IMG/VR virus record: IMGVR_UViG_3300042554_001745
Span: 1-37,640 of that record
Reading direction: 5' to 3' (one strand)
Length of the DNA: 37,640 nucleotides
Source of the DNA: a virus
Shown here: positions 18,501 through 26,341 of the stretch, in pieces
Numbering within the stretch: position 1 is the first letter of the stretch
How the letters are laid out: the number at the start of each line of letters is the position of its first letter
Program-made: the position numbers and the translations under genes
Notes under the pieces: generated by a model
The model's input: the letters and a program-made list of their open reading frames with translations, nothing else
Told to the model about the DNA's origin: nothing
Databases searched by the model: none

Positions 18501-20110
18501 TGATGTGTTAAATATTCATGGGCCTGAGAAGCTAAAGTTCCTGTCTCTAAAAAACTTCCTGTATTATCTGTTCCTAATTTATATAACCAAAGATTACTAA
18601 GTTGATATCCATTATTTACCTCCCAACCTAAAGACTTAGCATAGGTCTTTAAAAGTTCATTAGGAATACCTCTTTTAGGATGTTCGTCTCTCCTGTGAAT
18701 GGATGTTAATTCTTTGGTGAAAGCATACAAATTATCAAAATGCTGACCAATCATATCAAGAAAAACAAAGTATTCCGAATTGTCTGAGTCATTGACAATG
18801 TGACCTGGAGTTGCTTCGTATAATGTGTTGTAATTTGTACTATCAAACTTTCTAGCTTTCGACAAAGATGACGAATACCAATAATTGTATGCAGAAGATG
18901 TTATATGATAATTGTAATATTTATTTTGAGCTATATACTTTGGCGCCGGAGTAATACTGCCTGTTATGTCATAGGAAAAAATACTTCCAGAAGAATAGTA
19001 TAGATAATTCTCAAATTCATCGAAACTATTCTTAACTTGATAAGATCTTTTTACTATTTTGTTATGGTCCGCAATACCAAAATTACTTCCTGAAGAATTG
19101 CTTGATTTTATTGCATTACTTTGACTATTGTAAAATTCAATTAATTGTAGTTTATAATTATAGTTTTTTAACCTTTCTTGTGCTGATCCGTAAAATACAA
19201 AATTAGAAAACGTAGAGTAATCTATATTTAAAGGAACAGAAGCTGATGAAGATATAACTCTATTTATAATTGTATTAGCTGTTTCATAATTTGAATCTAA
19301 TAGAGTATCCCAATAATGGTAAATATTTTCGTCTTTAGAAGGGAGTAAGCTATTCCATGTATTATAATTAGTAGATTCACCACTTGGAGTATTTACGGAA
19401 TAATTAGGTGTTAAAGTCCTAGGCTCACTAACTATTTCAGGAGAAGTAACCGTAAAGGAATCAAAATAATCCTCGGCTACTTTATAGCAAATATGTAATA
19501 AATTTCCTGTTTTTAAATTTTCTATAGGCCTTAATAATTTAACATAAATAACATACTCATTATCACAATCAACTTTTATGTTTATAATTGAGTAAATTTT
19601 ATTTTCTCCTAAATTTAGTACAATATTATTAATAAAGCCTAAAGTTCTTAAATAAGAAACTTTATTTTTGAATAATTCTAGTTTACTTATTACATCCGGA
19701 TTATTTTTTAAATAGGTCGGCCGAATAGCTAATTTTAATTCTAACTCATCTGGGCTAATCTCTTGAATATAAAAATACTGATTATCTATGTTTCCAAAAA
19801 TGTTATAAAGAAAGTTAAAACAAATTTTATAAGTTCCCTCAAATATTTCTGAATCAAAAAATAATTTACATACATCAAAATTTATATCATCGTAAGTAGA
19901 ATCAAAATCATTTCTTACATTATAAGCTGACTTAACTAAATCATAACTTGTATTATAAACATGGGAATCTATGGAGAATGGATTTTTTATTTCATCTACT
20001 ATTGCTTTTGATATGTCCAAACTCATGAATGGCTCATAATCGAATGATACTCCTTCAATTAATGATGACGAATCTTTTATCTTATCTTTATTTACGAATC
20101 TATCTATCAT
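15533..20110 (-). CDS. Very large baseplate/tail structural protein with LamG-like region
   Basis: This 1525-aa protein carries a central segment (about 525-580) with RRIVNNIPTLLKTKGTERSL, then SLLSIYGIPQTLISIKEYGG. I recognise this type from tail/baseplate proteins of T4-like marine phages and P2 gpI-like proteins. Residues about 590-830 look like a LamG jelly roll (YQYLLKFDGNQFVKIPWG, WNVRIYTDR, GFLQAYKDYSDIYSEKVFEEH). The rest is Ser/Tyr/Asn-rich and predicted mostly beta. It follows the gp25-gp6 genes in the same operon and has roughly the place and bulk of T4 wedge protein gp7. I cannot show homology to gp7. It has no signal peptide or enzymatic motif. Confidence 0.7.
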   Translation of the reverse strand: MIDRFVNKDKIKDSSSLIEGVSFDYEPFMSLDISKAIVDEIKNPFSIDSHVYNTSYDLVKSAYNVRNDFDSTYDDINFDVCKLFFDSEIFEGTYKICFNFLYNIFGNIDNQYFYIQEISPDELELKLAIRPTYLKNNPDVISKLELFKNKVSYLRTLGFINNIVLNLGENKIYSIINIKVDCDNEYVIYVKLLRPIENLKTGNLLHICYKVAEDYFDSFTVTSPEIVSEPRTLTPNYSVNTPSGESTNYNTWNSLLPSKDENIYHYWDTLLDSNYETANTIINRVISSSASVPLNIDYSTFSNFVFYGSAQERLKNYNYKLQLIEFYNSQSNAIKSSNSSGSNFGIADHNKIVKRSYQVKNSFDEFENYLYYSSGSIFSYDITGSITPAPKYIAQNKYYNYHITSSAYNYWYSSSLSKARKFDSTNYNTLYEATPGHIVNDSDNSEYFVFLDMIGQHFDNLYAFTKELTSIHRRDEHPKRGIPNELLKTYAKSLGWEVNNGYQLSNLWLYKLGTDNTGSFLETGTLASQAHEYLTHQIWRRIVNNIPTLLKTKGTERSLKSLLSIYGIPQTLISIKEYGGARPPKYNPTHKSYRYQYLLKFDGNQFVKIPWGQSISPNENQVSAPRVSEFRFNTSNSSSLSMSLWSIEDSKNSNKVYSNLELVSYRAFSTSSRSGSYAYGFLRYKNAQSTSNSTSSFSIKTIQSQYYPFFDGDAWNVRIYTDRNITNTKKTGSIHIEWKKSSGNFENWISFSGSMIVTASSDIAFSWGSTSSLSTPHNIILGGSTGSQHAGVRASRYRGFLQAYKDYSDIYSEKVFEEHTLNPAAYHGSSYTSSFDTLNRFYPMGVDALRYDHSTYRFVSSSHPNRLKSQYTTASFRGFTGSQENQYKPYSEIYYSYSPSIGASVIKSDKIRIEESFYTNQLSPEKRVQINTFDTDPVDSNKLAVVFSPTDQVNRDIANQYGGIDLDNLIGDPSDLYRDEYNNLRINRENYWKKYKNRNNYNKYIEIFSLYDYSIFEQIKQLVPARANLIAGILLEENILERAKVARKNPSMTNPQYEKTIIKTDSQVGEYILYTGSISYAPPVEISHKKYTASLDFNLLPDFEQIKYSTSTDMPPDVELEYRKYKSELPVTVTPDFKHEKITSTLDYYDGYSLLFSDLDSHKVNQNGKLYEFGGETYLYKYENLMDTIEMNRDMKYMYSISENGKLEEIQSTINLDNDVFNVDSENSSLHLNNISNISNIGTLDYVKGIISLYNTNGINDENDINSNMESLYYFDDERNLIETYATLNRHLSFIGNVLHVSGSTEENIAYRFKRNGTYKDRILNRRKINFYDGNTNVISNDFKLDSSCYKIENIVGKVTNFNINNFYNANNAYSYVLSSSFHNFNSTLTKLQLKEYLYKNEYVINDAGNIYRNKLYVTQSIIESEKTNLAYKKVVYHYSSSTAVNYSSQYQKNLNLATLINTKNYYSSSLVPTNYQYVEDSVPNRLRFTGCKLTGLDFNVDTTDTIDGGPVVEYREVSANQIIV

Positions 20111-20130
20111 ATCTAATTATTGAAGTAATT

Positions 20131-22383
20131 TTAATTATTCTTTCGGGAGAATGGATCGTAAGGAGGATTACCTCTACTACCTCCTGTACCACTACTGCCA
20201 CCTGTACTACGGCCATTCGTTCGCATGAATGGAATGGGTCCACCACCGCCCGTGCTACCACCACCTGTGCCACCACCACCTGTATTATCACCGCCTGTAT
20301 TATTACCAATATTTTGATAACTTAGAAAGTCTATGGTATTTCCCGGAATGCCTCGTGTTAAATCTATGGAACTAGTATCTTGTCCTCCACTACCTCCCCC
20401 TCCGCCAGGAGTTTCTGTTGTAGGGCAGTTAAAATTATTTAAATCTATGAAAACATTAACTAAAGGAGGAGCTTGATTTCTATCTATAAGAGTAGAATTA
20501 CCTCTATATTGGTAACTCTTATTTCCGCTATTTAAAAATAAAGTGCAGATTTGATTAATACTACCTATACTTAGAGAAGTGTATATTTTATCATTTTCGT
20601 CAGTACAAGATACAAGTTCATATATTACTATTTTAGTAGTATCTCCGCCGCCGCCTGAAGGGCCTCCACCTCCAATGCCCGGACAATTTGTAACTCCTTT
20701 TATTTCTAGTAAATCAGTAAGTATTGCTATAGCTAGTGTGGTGGGATAGAAATTTGGTTCTAATTCATCCCAATAATAAGAAAGACGTTTTGTAACGCTA
20801 TAATAAATTTGATTAGCTTTAGGTTGTGTGGCGATATACCCAGGTATATCATTTGAATTACATGGAATCATTCTCCAGTATTTATTACCTGCTCCTGTAC
20901 TAGTACCTCCTGTTCCTCCACCTGTATCTGTTCCTCCTCCGGTACTAGGACCTGTTCCTCCACCTGTATCTGTTCCTCCTCCGGTACCAGGACCTGTTCC
21001 TCCACCTGTATCTGTTCCTCCACCTGTATTTCCTCCTCCGGTACCAGGACCTGTTCCTCCACCTGTATTATCTTTAGGGCATTCAGGACAAAGAGAATTA
21101 GTTCCAGATGCTCCTGTAGGTCCAGCAGGTCCTTGCGGTCCTATGGGACCAAGTCCGCCAAGTTGACCATTTTGTCCCGGCTGACCATTCTGTCCGGGTA
21201 ATCCGTTAGTTCCATTCTGTCCATTAACTCCGGGTTGTCCATTAGCTCCAGCAGGTCCATTAGCTCCATCTTTACCATCCTTGCCATCTTTACCATCTTT
21301 ACCGGCGGGTCCAGCAGGTCCTTGAGGTCCAGGTAAAGGTATTGAGCCTCCTCCTACTACATTCAATCCATCTTTACCGTCTTTACCAGGTCTTCCTTCA
21401 GAGCCACTAACGATAATAACAAAAGGTTCTGCCGGGATGTTATTAATAATTGTCGAAGGTATGTTATTAATAATTGGAACCATAGGGTCAATAATGTTTC
21501 TTACTTTTTTCCTAACAGCAGGTGTCCAAGATGAAGATAAGTCAAGACAATTCCCATTATTATTTGTGTTTATAAAATAGTAAGTGTATCCTTCCAAGGG
21601 TCTTGCTCCAACTTCAGCAATTTTAACAAATGTACCTAATGGGTAAGTAGCTAATTCGGAGAAATCTACTCGTTCAATAGATACTACGTCGTTATATGTT
21701 TTATTTCTTTCAAACATCATAACTTCTAATGTCTCATTGTTAGGAATAAGACATACCGAGATATCTGTTAATGCTTGATTATTACCTCCAATAAAATAAT
21801 TAAAATTTGCATCAATTATTTTAGAAAGTATAAAATCAGAAACGATAACTTTTTCAGGTCTTATAAAATAATACCCAGGATCTACAGATAAGGTAGTCCC
21901 TTGTAATTTGTAACTTATTGGAACATATTTTATTCCTTTAAGATTTACTTTTAATTTTGGTTTATTGGCTTTTTTTATATCTTCAGTGGAATATCTATTT
22001 TTATTTTGTCCCTCTATTTCAGGCAATCTTTCATTTATTGTTCCGAAGATGACTTTTTCTACATTCCCTTCGTATCTTCTAACAATTTTATAATTTACAT
22101 AATCATCAGTTTCACTAGATGTGTTAATTTCATTTTTTGGGACGGGAAGAGATATTTCTAATTTATTATTTACATCTAATGCATCTCCAATTTTTATTAA
22201 TTCTTTAGACTCTTCCGTAGTAAATCTTCCGGACATGTATTTTCCATACTCGTCTACATGATATTGACCTTTATATATGTCTCCATTTAAATAAGTAAAA
22301 TCTCCAGTAGATAAGTTAGGACCTGATCTTTTATTGTTTGGATCTGATAATCTATGTATATTTATGATATTATTCTCTTCCAC
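20131..22383 (-). CDS. Baseplate-associated protein with collagen and Gly/Thr-rich repeats
   Basis: This 750-aa protein has a non-repetitive N-terminal region (1-~325, including FTYLNGDIYKGQYHVDEYGK). A collagen-like stretch with GKDGKDGKDG and GPQGPAG triplets follows (about 335-430), then a Gly/Thr repeat (GGGTDTGGGTGPGTG). Two Cys-bounded globular segments come next (YWRMIPC to TNCPG and YELVSC to FNCP), then more poly-Gly linkers. The start codon overlaps the stop of the DNRLRE-like gene by one base. It is probably a trimeric projecting fibre or whisker on the baseplate. No adhesin or enzyme family is recognised in the globular parts. Confidence 0.7.
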   Translation of the reverse strand: MEENNIINIHRLSDPNNKRSGPNLSTGDFTYLNGDIYKGQYHVDEYGKYMSGRFTTEESKELIKIGDALDVNNKLEISLPVPKNEINTSSETDDYVNYKIVRRYEGNVEKVIFGTINERLPEIEGQNKNRYSTEDIKKANKPKLKVNLKGIKYVPISYKLQGTTLSVDPGYYFIRPEKVIVSDFILSKIIDANFNYFIGGNNQALTDISVCLIPNNETLEVMMFERNKTYNDVVSIERVDFSELATYPLGTFVKIAEVGARPLEGYTYYFINTNNNGNCLDLSSSWTPAVRKKVRNIIDPMVPIINNIPSTIINNIPAEPFVIIVSGSEGRPGKDGKDGLNVVGGGSIPLPGPQGPAGPAGKDGKDGKDGKDGANGPAGANGQPGVNGQNGTNGLPGQNGQPGQNGQLGGLGPIGPQGPAGPTGASGTNSLCPECPKDNTGGGTGPGTGGGNTGGGTDTGGGTGPGTGGGTDTGGGTGPSTGGGTDTGGGTGGTSTGAGNKYWRMIPCNSNDIPGYIATQPKANQIYYSVTKRLSYYWDELEPNFYPTTLAIAILTDLLEIKGVTNCPGIGGGGPSGGGGDTTKIVIYELVSCTDENDKIYTSLSIGSINQICTLFLNSGNKSYQYRGNSTLIDRNQAPPLVNVFIDLNNFNCPTTETPGGGGGSGGQDTSSIDLTRGIPGNTIDFLSYQNIGNNTGGDNTGGGGTGGGSTGGGGPIPFMRTNGRSTGGSSGTGGSRGNPPYDPFSRKNN
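20909..21069 (-). repeat. 42-bp tandem repeat encoding a Gly/Thr linker
   Basis: Two units at 20909-20950 and 20951-20992 differ by one base, followed by a longer, diverging third unit. Each encodes a 14-residue Gly/Thr/Asp segment of the GGGTDTGGGTGPGT type. All repeats keep the reading frame. Confidence 0.88.
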
Positions 22384-23507
22384 TATTTACTAACTTTAAA
22401 ATATATAGAATCATCAATTGTTTTTTCAATGTCTCCTCCATCCATCTTCACTTTAATTAGAACTTTATAATATCGATTAGGAAGGAATGTATTAAAATCT
22501 AATTTGAAATAATTTCCTTTATTGTCACAACTTATTACATTTCTATCATCAAATGGAACAACATACATAGATGTTTGTTCATCTTGTATTGCATAATAAG
22601 AAGATGTTGGTAATCTTTTACTTGACATGTAATTTGATGATGTAGAATATGTCTTAACTGGGATTCTATCTCTTACTAAGAATCTAAACTTTGTTTTATC
22701 TGTTGGGTAGTAAGATGCTTTTTTATTTTTGAAATGTAGAATGAAATCTTCGTTTGGTACTTGAGAGAATAAGGATGTTCCTGAAAAGTCTGTATCATTC
22801 CATACAATGTCTAATCTTGGAATGAATATAGTATTAGTTTCCCTGCTGAAAAATTTAATAGATCCCATTACTTCACAACTTTTCTCATCGCTGTCACTTC
22901 TTTTTAAGATAAGACCATTATTCGGAATGGAGCCTGAAATCCATTTATGAACAATTCTAGTGATATCCATTCTTAAATCCGGACTTTCTTGATCAAAAGA
23001 TTGCGACGCTACGAAACCACTTTGATGATACCACGTACCACCTCCCTTTTGTGTTACGTATGAGCCGGTAGTTCCTGCGACAAATGAACCGGAAGTCCAC
23101 CGTTTACCTGTCATATTAAAAGAGCCATTTCTATAAGTCCATGAAACACCCTCTTTAATTTGAGGAGAAGAGTTGTAGTATCCTTTTCCTTGACTCCAAG
23201 ATTCGCTAACAGGATATGCGTATAAAGAGTAAGTCAAAGCTAAATTATCGGCCTGTGCTGAAAATAAATTTAAATAGTATTTGCTTGACTTTCCAATAGT
23301 TCCATTCTGAATTAATTTATTTATTTCGTTAGAATCTATTTGGAGTAATATCCTAGAATTATAATTGTAATTATAGAAAATATCATTAGCATCTGCAACA
23401 TTATGAGATATCTTTTCTAACTCTATTATTGAATCTAAACCTGAATTTAAATCAGGTTTCCCTTCATATATAGTGGCGTCTCTTATTGGATATACTGAAT
23501 ACTGCAT
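22383..23507 (-). CDS. Virion protein with DNRLRE-like beta-sandwich domain
   Basis: This 374-aa protein begins YSVYPIRDATIYEGKPDLNSG and continues with SRILLQID and MDITRIVHKWISGSIPNNGLILK. This layout (repeated D-A-T-I, N-x-G, then a W...G.x.N.G.L/I pattern) resembles DNRLRE-type carbohydrate-binding modules. The C-terminal 120 residues (FILHFKNKKASYYPTDKTKFR) look like a separate beta domain. It sits between gp6 and the collagen-like protein with 1-bp spacings, in an operon of baseplate genes. It may be a wedge component or bind host polysaccharide. The family call is from pattern memory and should be seen as moderate. Confidence 0.62.
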   Translation of the reverse strand: MQYSVYPIRDATIYEGKPDLNSGLDSIIELEKISHNVADANDIFYNYNYNSRILLQIDSNEINKLIQNGTIGKSSKYYLNLFSAQADNLALTYSLYAYPVSESWSQGKGYYNSSPQIKEGVSWTYRNGSFNMTGKRWTSGSFVAGTTGSYVTQKGGGTWYHQSGFVASQSFDQESPDLRMDITRIVHKWISGSIPNNGLILKRSDSDEKSCEVMGSIKFFSRETNTIFIPRLDIVWNDTDFSGTSLFSQVPNEDFILHFKNKKASYYPTDKTKFRFLVRDRIPVKTYSTSSNYMSSKRLPTSSYYAIQDEQTSMYVVPFDDRNVISCDNKGNYFKLDFNTFLPNRYYKVLIKVKMDGGDIEKTIDDSIYFKVSK

Positions 23508-23508
23508 T

Positions 23509-25395
23509 TTATGTCAAATTTACTACTCTTCCTAATATGTCTCTGTTCTTATACTTAACTTCAAAAATTGAAGGATCTAATGCGGGGTATAATATATTAT
23601 TCCTAGTTGCTGTAGCTATATCATAGTAATTACCGGAATATCCTTCATCCTCCTTGTATTTATTATGTATATCAAATGCTAGTATATTTTTCACTCCCTG
23701 TACATCTTTGATTAAGCACATAACTTCACTTATATAAATAGGTTGACCTATCTGCATTTTATCATTAGAAAAGTAATCTCTAAGATTAGATAAGCATTGT
23801 AAAAGAACTTCATTTGAATTATATGTAGCGGATGTTAATATTTCAAAACTTATAGCTATGTTTATAATAAAAGCATCTCTTATATTTATAGCGTCAGTTA
23901 ACATCCTGTATTGTAATAGATAATTTTTAAGATTCATTTTTACTGCCATATTTAAAGGGCTAAAGTTCTTATTATTATCGTATCCTAATAAATACAAATT
24001 AAGTGATAATGGATTTGGAATAAAATCAAATGTTCCATAAGCTCTAGTTTGAGCATCCCTTTCAATGTGAGCTTTAGCTACTGCTCCAAACTTCGGAGGC
24101 AAAGTGTAACATCTGACCATGTAGTCATCTTTTGTTACTGCTCTGTTCTGAGAAGCAAAGTGATTTATAGCTTCTTCTCTTAATGTTTCTATTGGTTTAT
24201 CTGATATACCTCCTCTAGCTGGTTCCGGATTGTTTATGACAAGGGAACCTATAGATGCATTATATAAAGTCGAGTCTAAAGCACCTAAAGGAGTTAGTAC
24301 GTTTATTGATGATATAGTAGTTATTGAGTTTGCTGAAACGTTATCCGGAATACCGCCTCCGATGGCGTATTGTACTGTAAGAGTGGTGTTAGAAGGAGCT
24401 GACCCGTAAGTTTTTGTGTATAAAAAATTTTCCGGGGATATACTTAAATCAACAACTCTTTCAAAATAATTTAATCCAGACCCTACATTAAAAGGATTAG
24501 GAACAATTTCTTCATCGACTTCACTGCTAACGCCACCTCCAAATTGTATTTCAGTTCTATCATCTAATCTAAGCCTAGTTACAAATCTTCTTTCTGTTTG
24601 TAAATAAGTTAATAAGTAAGGTGCAGAATCTCTGTATTGCGACAAATTTTGGTCGTTATGCGGTAAATTTTGTACAGGAATTGGTATGGTATCTTGAGCT
24701 AAATAAGGCACTTCATACCACTTATTTCCATCTGAATCTGTTACGCTTAATATTTCAAGAACATTATTTTCAGGTAAGGTGATTTTATCATAAGGTTTAG
24801 GTGCTGCAAAACTAAACTGTCTTGATAAAATAGTTCCAGATACTGCTTTTACTTTTTTCCTAAATAGATAATTTTCTACTTCTCCTGCATTATCAATAGA
24901 ATAAACAGATATTTCGGTAGGGTCTAAAGAAGAACTGTACCTAAAATCGACAGATTCAATTGTTCTAAATGTTATATTTTCTCCACTTGTAGCTACTAAA
25001 CTAGAATCTATAGATAAAGCATACTTGAAATCAGGTTTGTTATTAGGTCCATTTCCGGTAGAAGGAACTACTTGATAGATATCTAAATCTACTGATGCTC
25101 CTGTTATTAAAGATGGCTTAAATCCTAAAGAGTTAGCAATATTGTATAAATTTATTTTTTCTTGTACAGTGGATAATAATGATTCTCTTAACTGAATATC
25201 AGTGTAAAATGATAGAACATCTCCTACATAAGAAGCTAGTTCTATAAACATCATACCTGGAGAGGCTTCATTAAAATCATTATATGTATCAGGAAAGTAA
25301 TTTTTAGAAAAATCTATTAAAGATTGTCTGAATTCTCCAAAATCTTTATTTACATATTTTACATCCTTACTAATTAAATTACTTCTTTTACTCAT
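23509..25395 (-). CDS. 6: Baseplate wedge protein gp6-like (baseplate J family)
   Basis: At 628 aa it is close to T4 gp6 (660 aa). The N-terminal region has the conserved FPDTYNDFNEASPGMMFIELASYVGDVLSFYTD and LYNIANSLGFKP stretches typical of gp6/baseplate J proteins. The middle has IETLREEAINHFASQNRAVTKDDY, matching the conserved R-A-V-T-x-x-D-Y signature. In T4 gp6 dimerises to form the inner ring of the baseplate and drives the hexagon-to-star change that triggers sheath contraction. It directly follows gp25, the usual T4-type gene order. The start is 2 bp after the gp25 stop, with no Shine-Dalgarno. Confidence 0.93.
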   Translation of the reverse strand: MSKRSNLISKDVKYVNKDFGEFRQSLIDFSKNYFPDTYNDFNEASPGMMFIELASYVGDVLSFYTDIQLRESLLSTVQEKINLYNIANSLGFKPSLITGASVDLDIYQVVPSTGNGPNNKPDFKYALSIDSSLVATSGENITFRTIESVDFRYSSSLDPTEISVYSIDNAGEVENYLFRKKVKAVSGTILSRQFSFAAPKPYDKITLPENNVLEILSVTDSDGNKWYEVPYLAQDTIPIPVQNLPHNDQNLSQYRDSAPYLLTYLQTERRFVTRLRLDDRTEIQFGGGVSSEVDEEIVPNPFNVGSGLNYFERVVDLSISPENFLYTKTYGSAPSNTTLTVQYAIGGGIPDNVSANSITTISSINVLTPLGALDSTLYNASIGSLVINNPEPARGGISDKPIETLREEAINHFASQNRAVTKDDYMVRCYTLPPKFGAVAKAHIERDAQTRAYGTFDFIPNPLSLNLYLLGYDNNKNFSPLNMAVKMNLKNYLLQYRMLTDAINIRDAFIINIAISFEILTSATYNSNEVLLQCLSNLRDYFSNDKMQIGQPIYISEVMCLIKDVQGVKNILAFDIHNKYKEDEGYSGNYYDIATATRNNILYPALDPSIFEVKYKNRDILGRVVNLT

Positions 25396-25397
25396 TT

Positions 25398-25910
25398 TTA
25401 TAATATTTCAGCGGCTAAATCATTACCCGAATTATAGATTACTACTGTTCTATTGGCGCCTCGTTCTGTAACAGAAAATGTTATTCTCACATTAACTGAA
25501 TTTTCTTGCTCTGAATACCCGTAGTTTTGATTACCTCCAATACCTACACTTAAATCTTTAAGAACTATATAAGGAAGCCAAAATCCTATATCTTCCTCTA
25601 GTGAAGACTCTAAAAAACCTCTATTAAACGAACTGTTTTGCTCAAAAACAAAATCTCTGAGAATTGTTCCAAAATTAGGTTGCATATATCGCTCACTTTT
25701 TCTAGTCATTAGTAAATTTATTAAATTACTAATTGCTTGCTCTTCGGTAGTGTAGGATAGTTTAAAAGGTCCTACATCTCTTGATGGTTTTTTGTTGTAA
25801 GCTTCTAAAGCACTTTTAACAAATGTATTTCTATTAAAAGGTAATAAAATTCCAACGGCTTTGTCTAATTTCGTATCAGGCGGATATGCCTTGTATATTA
25901 TTCTAGCCAT
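25398..25910 (-). CDS. 25: Baseplate wedge protein gp25-like
   Basis: This 170-aa protein belongs to the gp25/GPW family: SYTTEEQAISNLINLLMTRK, SERYMQPNFGTILRDFVFEQ, and a C-terminal beta region with VNVRITFSVTERG. The motif around the E-R-x-M-x-P-x-F-G-T segment is the family hallmark. Gp25 joins the baseplate to the start of the sheath and nucleates sheath polymerisation. It is longer than T4 gp25 (132 aa) mainly at the N-terminus. The start overlaps the preceding stop by one base (TAATG), indicating coupled translation with the 132-aa protein. Confidence 0.92.
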   Translation of the reverse strand: MARIIYKAYPPDTKLDKAVGILLPFNRNTFVKSALEAYNKKPSRDVGPFKLSYTTEEQAISNLINLLMTRKSERYMQPNFGTILRDFVFEQNSSFNRGFLESSLEEDIGFWLPYIVLKDLSVGIGGNQNYGYSEQENSVNVRITFSVTERGANRTVVIYNSGNDLAAEIL

Positions 25911-26308
25911 TATTTTATTTTTTCTGCTTTTTTCAATATCGGTGTATAATTTCTAGAAAGTAATTTACTCATTAGATTACCTCCTTCTGATGAAGGTAAT
26001 ACAACTTTTCCATCCATATCAACTAAAGGTTCGTGTGAATAGTTAGATATACTCATATTTTCAGTAGTTACTGAAGGACCATAATCCATATCCGAACTGT
26101 TAAAAGGCGTAGTTCCTGATAGAAGAGAGTCTAAAGAACTATTAGATTTAATTGGTCTTTGTTCTCTAGTATAAGTATTTTCTACTACCTTGCTTGTATT
26201 TTTACTATTTAAATTATTAAATTCTTCTCTAATTATAGATTTTATCTCCTTTTTTAATTCTTGAGATATTTCTTTTACTAAGTATTTTATAAGTGAATTC
26301 TTTTCCAT
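25910..26308 (-). CDS. Small protein of unknown function heading the baseplate operon
   Basis: This 132-aa protein begins with a charged amphipathic helix (about 1-35, LIKYLVKEISQELKKEIKS). A Ser/Thr/Asn-rich, probably disordered middle follows, with a short basic C-terminus. No family is recognised. The gene lies between the hub-like gene and gp25 and is translationally coupled to gp25 (TAATG overlap). A phage-type promoter motif ends one base before its ATG, so a transcript from it could be nearly leaderless. A small baseplate assembly factor is possible from position, but unproven. Confidence 0.7.
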   Translation of the reverse strand: MEKNSLIKYLVKEISQELKKEIKSIIREEFNNLNSKNTSKVVENTYTREQRPIKSNSSLDSLLSGTTPFNSSDMDYGPSVTTENMSISNYSHEPLVDMDGKVVLPSSEGGNLMSKLLSRNYTPILKKAEKIK

Positions 26309-26309
26309 G

Positions 26310-26322
26310 TTTATAATAAATA
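26310..26322 (-). promoter_or_regulatory. Candidate late promoter TATTTATNNTAAA upstream of the gp25-gp6 operon
   Basis: The minus strand reads TATTTATTATAAA, identical in all 13 bases to the copy at 15503-15515, ending 1 bp before ATG 26308. It lies in the only gap (33 bp) between the hub gene and the baseplate genes. Confidence 0.55.
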
Positions 26323-26341
26323 TTTAAACTGTATAATAAAT

